Assembly (NCBI GenBank): GCA_035653595.1
Contig: DASRBO010000103.1
Coordinates: forward strand, 1-58,102
Length of the DNA stretch: 58,102 nucleotides
Direction: 5' to 3'
From: DASRBO01 sp035653595
GTDB taxonomy: Bacteria > Actinomycetota > Acidimicrobiia > Acidimicrobiales > JAJPHE01
Of this stretch, positions 40,676-49,353 are shown in pieces (the first letter of the stretch is position 1; the number at the start of each line of letters is the position of its first letter). Made by a program: the position numbers and the translations under genes. Below the pieces are notes generated by a model, which worked only from the letters and a program-made list of their open reading frames with translations, did no database searches and was not told where the DNA came from.

Positions 40676-40743
40676 GCTCAGTGCTTGGCTCAGTGCTTGG
40701 CTCAGTGCTTGGCTCAGTGCTTCAGGGCTCAGTACGTCAGGGC

Positions 40744-40753
<10 letters not shown>
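40676..40753. repeat. Tandem repeat array of about 12 bp at the ahcY 3' end
   Basis: Four adjacent copies of GCTCAGTGCTTG (40676-40723, the last ending in C) are followed by AGG, GCTCAGTACGTC (40727-40738), AGG and GCTCAGTACTTG (40742-40753). The last unit contains the ahcY stop codon and the Lys-Tyr codons, so the array seems to have grown from the gene end into the intergenic space. It is too short and spacer-free to be a CRISPR. Confidence 0.9.
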
Positions 40754-42189
<1,436 letters not shown>

Positions 42190-42208
42190 GGCCGCACGCT
42201 ACCCGGCC

Positions 42209-43243
42209 TCAGGCCGAGCCCAGCTTGGCCTTGAGCTCGCTCAGGATGGGCACCGGGCCGGGGTCTATGCCCTCGCGGGCGGCCAGCTCCAGGGACAGGA
42301 AGTCGCCGAAGATCACCAGGTCCAGCAGCTGGGCCAGGTCCCCGTCGCCCTCGCCCCTGACCTCCTCCACCCCGGCGACCACCTCACGCATGATCTCTGT
42401 GACCAGCTCGAAGCGGCGGATGACCTGGGGGTGCTCGGAGTCGTGGCGCAGGTTGACCAGGGTGAGCAGCTGCCTGGTGGCGTCGCCGAGCTGGCCCCAG
42501 CCCACCACCTCGTTGTGGCAAAGCTCCGGGTGCACGGCGTAGAACGCCGGGGTCTTGGTGTTCTCGTTGACCTGGGTCTTCCACCGCAGGGCGGCGGCCG
42601 AGCCCACGGCGCCGGAGCTGTAGACGAGGGGGATCGTCCGGCCGATGCGCTCGGCCAGCCTGGCGGCCGGGCTCGACCCGCCGGTCAGCTGGTCGCGGCG
42701 GCGCTTGAGCTGGGTGACCGCCTGGGCGATCCACTGCCTGGCCCCCGGGAAGAGCCCGATCTCCTCCAGGACCACCAGGGGCGGGATGGCCATGGCACCC
42801 AGGCCGGCGCGCGGCTGGGGGATGGTGGTCGGCACAGGCACAACCGGCGCCCCCCATCCCGCCGCCCGCTTGGCCAGCTCGCCCCCGCCGGTGACGGCGA
42901 CCACGGAAGCGCCCTGCACGGCGGACTCGGTGGCCGCCTCCAGGGTCTCCTCGGTGTCACCGGAGAACGACACGGCGAACACCAGGGTCCCCTCGCCCAC
43001 GAAGGCCGGGGGGGCGTAGCCCTTGACCACCACCACCGGCACGGCCATGAACGGGGCGGCGGTGGCGAGGAGGATGTCGCCGGCCACGCCGCTGCCGCCC
43101 ATCCCCAGGACGACCACGTTCTCGACCAGCTCCCGCTGCGGCAGCCCGCCCAGGCCGCTGGCCGCCTGCACGGCCGCCTCCACCTGCTCGGGCAGGCCGG
43201 CGGTGGCCTCCAGCATCCCCTCGCTGTCGAGGGGCAGGTTCAC
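42209..43243 (-). CDS. Bifunctional phosphoglucose/phosphomannose isomerase-like SIS protein
   Basis: 344 aa. N-terminal SIS domain with VVLGMGGSGVAGDIL (about 44-58) and SFSGDTEETLEAA (about 92), and the PGI/PMI-type C-terminal half with NENTKTPAFYAVHPELCHNE near 226-245, where His and Glu act in isomerisation. Archaeal homologues interconvert glucose-6-, mannose-6- and fructose-6-phosphate; actinobacterial versions (Rv3256c-like) sit beside phosphomannomutase, as here. Its GTG overlaps the Trm112-like stop (GTGA at 43243-43240). It likely feeds mannose phosphates into GDP-mannose synthesis with the ManB next door. Confidence 0.85.
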   Translation of the reverse strand: MNLPLDSEGMLEATAGLPEQVEAAVQAASGLGGLPQRELVENVVVLGMGGSGVAGDILLATAAPFMAVPVVVVKGYAPPAFVGEGTLVFAVSFSGDTEETLEAATESAVQGASVVAVTGGGELAKRAAGWGAPVVPVPTTIPQPRAGLGAMAIPPLVVLEEIGLFPGARQWIAQAVTQLKRRRDQLTGGSSPAARLAERIGRTIPLVYSSGAVGSAAALRWKTQVNENTKTPAFYAVHPELCHNEVVGWGQLGDATRQLLTLVNLRHDSEHPQVIRRFELVTEIMREVVAGVEEVRGEGDGDLAQLLDLVIFGDFLSLELAAREGIDPGPVPILSELKAKLGSA

Positions 43244-43482
43244 GACGACTCCTCGAAGGTGGGCTTGATCCCCGCCGACTCGGCCTTGTCCACCAGCCGG
43301 CGGTGCTCGTCCTCGGAGACCGTCTCGGCCTCGTCGATGAGCATGATCGGGATGTCGTCGCGGATGGCGTAGCGGCGGTGCAGGCGGGGGTTGTAGAGGC
43401 TGTCCTCGTCCTGGAAGTACAGCAGGGGTCCCTTGTCCTCCGGGCAGGCGAGGATGGCCAGCAGCTGGGGGTCGAGTGCCAA
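43240..43482 (-). CDS. Trm112/UPF0434-like small protein
   Basis: 80 aa. Opening LDPQLLAILACPEDKGPLLY and the core LYNPRLHRRYAIRDDIPIML are those of the Trm112-like family. The usual zinc ribbon is lost: only one cysteine (residue 13) remains of the CxxC pairs, the second position being aspartate in CPED. Homologues act as small activators of methyltransferases or as structural partners. It lies 3 bp after manB and overlaps the SIS gene by GTGA, a constant arrangement in actinobacteria. The ATG is at 43482. Confidence 0.85.
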   Translation of the reverse strand: MALDPQLLAILACPEDKGPLLYFQDEDSLYNPRLHRRYAIRDDIPIMLIDEAETVSEDEHRRLVDKAESAGIKPTFEESS

Positions 43483-43485
43483 TGG

Positions 43486-44838
43486 TCAGACCTTTCTGGC
43501 GGCTTGTCGGATGAGGGCGAGGACCTCGTCGGTGTGCCGGCGGCAGGACTCGGCGTCAGGGGCCTCCAGGTTGAGCCGCAGCAGCGGCTCGGTGTTGGAG
43601 GGGCGGAGGTTGAACCACCACTCGCCCACGTCGACGGTCAGGCCGTCGGTCCAGTCCAGCTCGGCGGCTGGATAGGAGCCCGCCACCGCCTCGATGACGG
43701 CGGCCGGGTCCCTCACCTCGGTGTTGATCTCGCCCGAGTCGGCGTAGCGCTCGAAGGGGACCCGCATGCGGGAGAGGGACTCACCCGAGCGGGACAGCAT
43801 CTCGAGGACCACGACGGCGGCGATCAGCCCCGAGTCGGCCCGGTAGTTGTCGCGGAAGTAGTAGTGGCCCGAGTGCTCGCCGCCGAACACGGCCCCGGTT
43901 TCGGCCATCACCGCCTTTATGAACGAGTGCCCGACCCTGGTCCTGACCGGCACTCCGCCCCGCTCGGTGATCACCTCGGGCACCGCCTTGGAGCAGATCA
44001 GGTTGTAGATCACCTTGGCCCCGGGGTGCTTGTCGAGCATGGCGGCGGCCACCATGGCGGTGGTGAGCGATCCCGACAGAGGCTGTCCGGTCTCGTCCAC
44101 CAGGAACACCCGGTCGGCGTCGCCGTCGAAGGCCAGGCCGACGTCGGCCCCGGTGCCGGTCACCCGGGCCTGCAGGTCCCGCAGGTTCGCCGGCTGGATG
44201 GGGTCGGCGGGGTGGTTGGGGAAGCTCCCGTCGGGCTCGGGATAGAGGATCTCCAGGTCGAAGGGCAGGGGGGCGAACACCGGCGGGAGGACCACGCCGC
44301 CCATGCCGTTGGCGGTGTCGGCCACCACCTTGAGCGGGCGGAGGACCGACAGGTCCACGAACGAGCGCACGTGGGCGGCATAGGCCTCGATGAGATCGAC
44401 CTGCTCCACCGGCGGCGCCGGGCCCGGGGCGGTGCCCAGCTGCTCCTCGACGATGGCGCGGATGTCGGCCAGCCCGGTGTCCTGGCCGACCGGGCGGGCG
44501 CCGGCCAGGCACAGCTTCATCCCGTTGTAGGCGGCCGGGTTGTGGGAGGCGGTGAACATGACCGCCGGGGCGTCGAGCTTGCCCGAGGCGAAGTAGACCA
44601 GGTCGGTCGAGACCATGCCCAGGTCGGAGATGGCCGCCCCCTCGCCGGCGGCACCGGCGGCGAAGGCGGCCGACAGCGCCACCCCGGAGGCCCGCATGTC
44701 CCGCCCCACCAGGATGCGGTCGGCCTTGGTGAAGCGGGCGAAGGCGGTCCCCACCGCCGCCGCCACGCTGCTGTCGAGCTGGTCGGGGACGGTGCCCCTT
44801 ATGTCGTAGGCCTTGAAGATGTCGTCGAGCCGGGCCAT
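43486..44838 (-). CDS. manB: Phosphomannomutase/phosphoglucomutase
   Basis: 450 aa alpha-D-phosphohexomutase. The phosphoserine loop is FTASHNPAAYNGMKLC near 96-111, the metal loop FDGDADRVFLVD near 240, the sugar-binding GGEHSGHYYFRD near 320 and the phosphate-binding RPSNTEPLLRLNLEA near 418. All four active-site loops are intact. It converts mannose-6-P to mannose-1-P (and perhaps glucose phosphates) for GDP-mannose and cell-envelope glycans. The ATG lies 40 bp inside the end of the upstream GT2 gene. It is the Rv3257c-type neighbour of the SIS isomerase and the Trm112-like protein. Confidence 0.95.
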   Translation of the reverse strand: MARLDDIFKAYDIRGTVPDQLDSSVAAAVGTAFARFTKADRILVGRDMRASGVALSAAFAAGAAGEGAAISDLGMVSTDLVYFASGKLDAPAVMFTASHNPAAYNGMKLCLAGARPVGQDTGLADIRAIVEEQLGTAPGPAPPVEQVDLIEAYAAHVRSFVDLSVLRPLKVVADTANGMGGVVLPPVFAPLPFDLEILYPEPDGSFPNHPADPIQPANLRDLQARVTGTGADVGLAFDGDADRVFLVDETGQPLSGSLTTAMVAAAMLDKHPGAKVIYNLICSKAVPEVITERGGVPVRTRVGHSFIKAVMAETGAVFGGEHSGHYYFRDNYRADSGLIAAVVVLEMLSRSGESLSRMRVPFERYADSGEINTEVRDPAAVIEAVAGSYPAAELDWTDGLTVDVGEWWFNLRPSNTEPLLRLNLEAPDAESCRRHTDEVLALIRQAARKV

Positions 44839-45599
44839 GGGCGGCCGAGCCTACTGGGCGGGGTCGGCTGCCCCGGCTGGCGGTAGCGGCCCCGCAGGGC
44901 CCTCCAGCGGATGGCGGCGAGGTCGCCGACCATGCGCCCGGCGTCGCGGTGGACCCTCACCGAGGAGCGCCTGGTGTTGGTCAGCTCGACCGGCACCTCG
45001 GTCACCTGGAGCCCGAGGGCCCGGGCGATGACGAAGATCTCGACGTCGAAGGCGAAGCCGTCCACCCTGCCGCGGGAGAAGACCGCCCGGGCGGCCTCGG
45101 CGCTGAAGGCCTTTATCCCGCACTGGGTGTCGCGCACCTCGCCGAGCACGACCGCCCGGGTGAGCCAGTTGAACACCCGCCCGGAGACCCCCCTGATGCG
45201 GCGCACCTTGGCCAGGGTCACCGTGTCCACGTGGCGGCGGCTCCCCACGACCACGTCCGCCCCCGACTCGACCTCCTCCATCAGCCCGATCAGCTGCTCG
45301 GGGGGGTAGGCCAGGTCGGCGTCGATGAAGGCCACCGTCCGACCGGCGGCCTCCAGCACCCCCGCCCTCACCGCCGCCCCCTTGCCCCGGTGCCGGTCGA
45401 GCGAGATGACGGTGGCGCCGGCCTCGGAGGCCTCCGCCGCCGTCCGGTCCTCGGAGCCGTCGTCTACCACGATGACCTCCACCCGGGCGTCGACCGGCCG
45501 GAGCCGCTGGTACAGGCGCCTGACCGTCGATCCGATCAGGTCCTGCTCCCGGTAGGCGGGGACGACGACGCTCAGTCGGGGCGGGGGCTCCGCCTCCAA
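44799..45599 (-). CDS. Family 2 glycosyltransferase, dolichyl/polyprenyl-phosphate sugar synthase type
   Basis: 266 aa. GT-A fold: SVVVPAYREQDLIGSTVRRL (about 9), VIVVDDGSEDRT (about 42), RGKGAAVRAG (about 71) and the metal motif AFIDADLAYPPEQL (about 88). The acceptor region has DTQCGIKAFSAEAARAVF (about 155), typical of dolichyl-phosphate glucosyl/mannosyltransferases. No TM helix is present, so it is a peripheral enzyme likely charging polyprenyl phosphate with a sugar for the GT-C-like protein next to it. The last 25 residues, read over the manB start, are low-complexity. Gap to the membrane protein gene is 14 bp. Confidence 0.88.
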   Translation of the reverse strand: MEAEPPPRLSVVVPAYREQDLIGSTVRRLYQRLRPVDARVEVIVVDDGSEDRTAAEASEAGATVISLDRHRGKGAAVRAGVLEAAGRTVAFIDADLAYPPEQLIGLMEEVESGADVVVGSRRHVDTVTLAKVRRIRGVSGRVFNWLTRAVVLGEVRDTQCGIKAFSAEAARAVFSRGRVDGFAFDVEIFVIARALGLQVTEVPVELTNTRRSSVRVHRDAGRMVGDLAAIRWRALRGRYRQPGQPTPPSRLGRPWPGSTTSSRPTT

Positions 45600-45613
45600 C
45601 TACCGGGACTTCC

Positions 45614-47902
45614 TCACGGGGCCGGGTCGCCGACCACTACCGGCTCGGGCGACTCCTCGGCCAGCTCCGCCTCGGTGAACAGCGTCTCCTGCACCGGTGC
45701 CGGCGGGGGCGGGGGCGCCGGCCACGGGCCCCACCGGTTGAGCAGGCCGATCCCGACCACCCCGAGCAGGGTCGACAGCCAGCCGATCCCGTCGACCGGG
45801 GTCCATCCGTAGTGGATGCTGACGTGGTGGGAGGTCGGAACGACCACCGTGAGGTTCGGCGTCACCCGCCACGGACCGTTGGCCCCGGTCGCCTGCCAGT
45901 TGGGGAAGTAGGACGCCTTGACCAGCACCGGGGTCCCGGTGCGGCTGACGTCGAAGCTGATCCGGTCGTCACCGGTCCTGATGTGCGACACGGTGGTCGG
46001 CGCCACCGGCACCTCGGGCACGTTGGACCGGGACGAGGAGCCGACCCGTGGCCATGATGGCGGTCCCGACGCCGCCAGCGGCACCTGCCAGCGGCCGGGG
46101 TCGTCGTACCAGGCCACCGACACGTTCAACCAGGACTTCGCCGTCTGGCCCGAGCCCGGCACCACGGCGGGCTCGTAGGACAGAGGGGTGACCATGGCCG
46201 AGTTCCTGATCTCGTACACGTACCAGGTCCGCTGCTTGACCCCGTCGGTGTAGGTCACCGACCACGGCCCGGTGGTCGCCACCAGCTTGAGGTCGGGGTT
46301 GGTGTTGGCCTCGGCCTGTATCTGGGGCGAGAACGTCATGTAGTAGCGGACACCCAGCAGCTGCATGTGCTGGATGCCCGCGGCCACGTCGATGCCCCGC
46401 GAGTAGGGCAGGCCGAGCATGGCGTCGGACGGGTTGACCGAAAGCTCGGACTGGTCGAGGAAGTGGTATGGGGTGCTGGAGGCCGACTCGAACAGCAGGC
46501 CCTCCTGGGTGTTGATGCACCCGTTGGTCCAGTAGGGCAGCAGCATGAGGGCCATCGGCGTGCCGAAGCGGTTGAGCTCGGGCTCGTACTCCCACATGGC
46601 CCGGCCGCACCCGTACTCGGCGCCGACCCCGGCCATGGTCTCGATCACCGAGCGGTACTCGGGATAGGCCGCCTTGCGCTGGTAGCCGGTGTAGTTCCAC
46701 TTGACCCAGTCGGGAATGAAGCTGTGGTCGGCGGTGTGGAGCGGGAACCACGAGGGCAGCACCTGCAGGGGCAGGGCGACGAAGACGACCGCCGCCGCCG
46801 CCGCCGACAGGGGGACCACGACCGAGCCCTCGAAGGCGGAGCCCCGAACCACCCGACCGCTCAGCCGGGCCAGGGCGGTGCCGAACTCCGCCACCGCCAG
46901 TCCGGCCAGCAGGTACAGGCACAGGACCCAGAACGGCAGGAGGCGGGCGTTCCAGATCTTGCCCTGGGGGGCGACCACGAAGCCCAGCGCCGACAGCGCC
47001 GCCATGACGGTGATGAACGTCCCGAGCCGGCGTCGCAGGGCCAGCGAGGCGACCGCTCCGCTCGCCGCCAGCACCCCGACCCAGTACAGGCTCGACGGCA
47101 TGAGGGTGGACCAGTAGGCGTGGATCTTCTCCCAGCCCATGTCGGTGGTGTAGGCCAGCCGCATGGCGAACGGGATCCACCAGAACCCGGCCAGCAGGCC
47201 CCCGACCACCCCGACCGCAACGGTCCAGCGCAGCCGGCGCCAGCCCCCGTGCATGAGGAAGATCACCACCGCTCCCACGATCACGAACAGCGTGGGCAGC
47301 AGGTGGCACAGACCGGTCACCGCCAGCAGGAAGGCGGCCAGCCCGGCGTGGCGGCCGGTGCGCAAGCCCCGCCCGACCACGCCCAGGAAGACCAGGCCCA
47401 CCGCCAGGCTCAGGGAGAAGGCGTACTCGCCGGCCAGGGTGGAGGCGATGTTGCCCCCGTAGATCGTGTAGGAGCGGTCGAACAGGTACGGGAGGGTCGC
47501 CACCCCCAGGCAGGCGGCGCTGGTGTTGCGCAGACCCCACAGCCGGCCCATCCCCCAGGCCGCCGCCGGCAGGGCCAGGGACCCCAGCACCGTCACCAGC
47601 TTGAAGGCGATGTTGTAGGGGATGACCAGGTTGAGCAGGACGACGATCAGGCTGGGGAGGGGGAAGTAGAAGCTGAACAGCGGGAACCCGTCGTACCAGC
47701 CGGGGTCCCAGCCGGTGACCCGGCCGTGGGTCAGCAGGTGATCACGGAGGAACGCCGGCAGGGCGACGTGGGCCCCGGTGTCGCCTCCGGCGGTGGTGGT
47801 GTTGGCGAAGAGCAGGCTCGGCTCGAGCTGCCAGAAGACGAAGGCCACCATCCCGCCGACGGCGACGAAGGTGGCGAGGCTCGACGCTGACAGCCGGCGC
47901 AT
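45614..47902 (-). CDS. Large membrane protein, GT-C/YfhO-like glycosyltransferase candidate
   Basis: 762 aa. About 11 TM segments fill residues 8-400. The first loop has the acidic motif TTTAGGDTGAHVALP near 36-50, expected for polyprenyl-phosphate-sugar-using GT-C enzymes. An extracytoplasmic region (about 400-710) follows with Trp/Tyr-rich beta structure (VLVKASYFPNWQATGANGPW), then a last TM and a Pro/Glu-rich tail. The layout resembles actinobacterial DUF6541/YfhO-like proteins (from memory). Adjacent to a polyprenyl-phosphate glycosyltransferase, so use of its product is a reasonable inference. Start uncertain by a few codons. Confidence 0.75.
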   Translation of the reverse strand: MRRLSASSLATFVAVGGMVAFVFWQLEPSLLFANTTTAGGDTGAHVALPAFLRDHLLTHGRVTGWDPGWYDGFPLFSFYFPLPSLIVVLLNLVIPYNIAFKLVTVLGSLALPAAAWGMGRLWGLRNTSAACLGVATLPYLFDRSYTIYGGNIASTLAGEYAFSLSLAVGLVFLGVVGRGLRTGRHAGLAAFLLAVTGLCHLLPTLFVIVGAVVIFLMHGGWRRLRWTVAVGVVGGLLAGFWWIPFAMRLAYTTDMGWEKIHAYWSTLMPSSLYWVGVLAASGAVASLALRRRLGTFITVMAALSALGFVVAPQGKIWNARLLPFWVLCLYLLAGLAVAEFGTALARLSGRVVRGSAFEGSVVVPLSAAAAAVVFVALPLQVLPSWFPLHTADHSFIPDWVKWNYTGYQRKAAYPEYRSVIETMAGVGAEYGCGRAMWEYEPELNRFGTPMALMLLPYWTNGCINTQEGLLFESASSTPYHFLDQSELSVNPSDAMLGLPYSRGIDVAAGIQHMQLLGVRYYMTFSPQIQAEANTNPDLKLVATTGPWSVTYTDGVKQRTWYVYEIRNSAMVTPLSYEPAVVPGSGQTAKSWLNVSVAWYDDPGRWQVPLAASGPPSWPRVGSSSRSNVPEVPVAPTTVSHIRTGDDRISFDVSRTGTPVLVKASYFPNWQATGANGPWRVTPNLTVVVPTSHHVSIHYGWTPVDGIGWLSTLLGVVGIGLLNRWGPWPAPPPPPAPVQETLFTEAELAEESPEPVVVGDPAP

Positions 47903-47941
47903 GACCGCCCTATGTTGCCCGAGGTTGGTGCCCGGCTCACT

Positions 47942-48133
47942 TCAGCCCAGGCGCCGCCTCCGGCCCACCCGCCCGACCAGGTCGAGCACCCGACCGAGTT
48001 CCACCGGGCTGCCCTCGGAGTCGGCCCACCAGCGGACGTCACAGCTCGAGCAGCTGCGCATCACCACCCGCGACGACCCCAGCTTGAGCCCGATCTCCAC
48101 GAAGTTGCTCCGGCCACACACCGGACAGAGCAC
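47942..48133 (-). CDS. Small zinc-ribbon protein (63 aa)
   Basis: 63 aa with two CxxC knuckles, CPVCG at 3-7 and CSSCD at 28-32, spaced as in a zinc ribbon. A basic tail ends RRRRLG. GTG start with SD GGAGG five bases away. It may be an RNA- or DNA-binding or regulatory peptide; no assigned function. It lies 39 bp upstream of the GT-C-like gene on the same strand, and 108 bp after the CPBP protease gene. Confidence 0.72.
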   Translation of the reverse strand: MLCPVCGRSNFVEIGLKLGSSRVVMRSCSSCDVRWWADSEGSPVELGRVLDLVGRVGRRRRLG

Positions 48134-48241
48134 GGCGACCTCCAGGTGCCGCCGGGGCGGCCCTAAACCCGATGGATTAGGTCTCGACCTCCGCCCTGAC
48201 CGCCTTTAGAACCAATTGCTCCCGGCCGCCACCCAGAGCGG

Positions 48242-48955
48242 TCAGCGGTGGCCGACCAGGTAGGCCACGGTGAAGGCATTGAAGCCGGCATGGGCGAAAA
48301 TGCCCGGTCCCAGTCGACCGGTGCGGACGGCCAGCACCCCCAGGACCAGGCCGAAGGCGACGAGAGCGGGGAACTGCAGGGCCTCGAAGTGGGCCAGGCC
48401 GAACAGCACGGCCGATCCGATCACCGCCCAGACGTTGCCGAAGCGGCGGGCCAGGGAGCGCAGGAGCAGGCCCCGGAAGAACAGCTCCTCCACCACCGGG
48501 GCGCACCCCACGACCAGCACGGCCAGCAGGGCGACCGCCGAGCCGTGGGCCAGGCCGGTCAGCTGCTGGGCCGGCCGGCTGAGCTGCTGCTCGAGGTGGG
48601 GGTCGGTGAGGCGCAGGGGCAGGTAGAGCACGTCGCTCACCACCAGCTGGGAGACCAGGCCAAGCACCAGCCCCAGGGGCAGGTCGATCCACCGGAGGCG
48701 GAGCCCGAACTCGACCGCCAGGTCACCGGAGCCCTTGAGCCGGCTGGCCAGCAGGGGGGCGCCGGCCAGCCCCAGCCAGAGCCCGATCAGGCCGGCAGCG
48801 GTGGTGCCGAGGCTGGACTGGGTGGGATTGCCGTGGGCGGCGGCCCAGGCGCTGGCCGCCACCGCCGAGGCGAAGAAGCCGACGACATAGCCGATGGCAG
48901 CGTCGCCCAGCCCCCACCGGGGGGCGGGCGGCTCGACCTCGGCCGGGTGGCTCAC
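48242..48955 (-). CDS. CPBP-family intramembrane metalloprotease
   Basis: 237 aa with about seven TM segments. The CPBP/Abi motifs are in order: EELFFRGLLLRSL near 148 (EExxxR), FGLAHFEALQ near 174 (FxxxH) and HAGFNAFTV near 213 (HxxxN). All expected zinc ligands are there. Family members process prenylated proteins or protect against bacteriocins. GTG start overlapping the DUF3499 stop (GTGA at 48955-48952), so the two are co-translated. Confidence 0.9.
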   Translation of the reverse strand: MSHPAEVEPPAPRWGLGDAAIGYVVGFFASAVAASAWAAAHGNPTQSSLGTTAAGLIGLWLGLAGAPLLASRLKGSGDLAVEFGLRLRWIDLPLGLVLGLVSQLVVSDVLYLPLRLTDPHLEQQLSRPAQQLTGLAHGSAVALLAVLVVGCAPVVEELFFRGLLLRSLARRFGNVWAVIGSAVLFGLAHFEALQFPALVAFGLVLGVLAVRTGRLGPGIFAHAGFNAFTVAYLVGHR

Positions 48956-49248
48956 ACGGCCAACGGTGGCAGGAAAGCAAGCGGCGGTGCCGCTTCGTCC
49001 CCTTCGGGCTCCTCGGCCTCCTCCTCACCGCCGGGCTGGGCCGTGGCCTGCCCCCGGCGGTCGACCCGCGACCAGCCCGAGGGCACGGTCAGGGAGTTGG
49101 CATGTCCGATGCACATGCCCCAGGCGCCGACCGCCATCGGCTCTTCGAGGTCGTCGAGCCAGACAGTGCGCTGCGAGTAGTCGTAGGTCAGGGCGACCTC
49201 GGCGGGGGCGCTGCAATCGGGGCGCACGCAGAGACGGCGGTGGTCCAT
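48952..49248 (-). CDS. DUF3499-family protein
   Basis: 98 aa. Opening CVRPDCSAPAEVALTYDYSQ with CxxxxC, the strand TVWLDDLEEP and then GMCIGHANSLTVPSGWSRVD, in which CxxH completes a zinc-like site; this is the typical DUF3499 profile. An acidic tail (GGEEEAEEPEGDEAAPP) follows. The family is confined, from memory, to actinobacteria and lies near manB/whiB2 in mycobacteria (Rv3258c type). ATG at 49248, divergent from ftsH with about 105 bp between starts. Confidence 0.88.
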   Translation of the reverse strand: MDHRRLCVRPDCSAPAEVALTYDYSQRTVWLDDLEEPMAVGAWGMCIGHANSLTVPSGWSRVDRRGQATAQPGGEEEAEEPEGDEAAPPLAFLPPLAV

Positions 49249-49340
49249 GCATCGACCATACCGACCTGGCCCCCGCCGTTGGTGCACCGGTCCCCCGCCT
49301 GTCCCGGATCCGCCGGGTCGGGGTGGCGACCACCGGTCAG

Positions 49341-49346
49341 TAGCAT
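49341..49346 (+). promoter_or_regulatory. -10 element TAGCAT of a probable leaderless ftsH promoter
   Basis: TAGCAT is followed by seven bases (GGAAGCC) and the ATG at 49354. It is the same hexamer as before the DtxR-like gene. No clear -35. If right, the ATG at 49345, which overlaps the element, cannot be the start. Confidence 0.4.
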
Positions 49347-49353
49347 GGAAGCC

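Noticed and set aside
42190..42208. SAH riboswitch in front of ahcY
   Set aside because: Only 19 bp separate ahcY from the preceding co-directional gene, too short for the aptamer.
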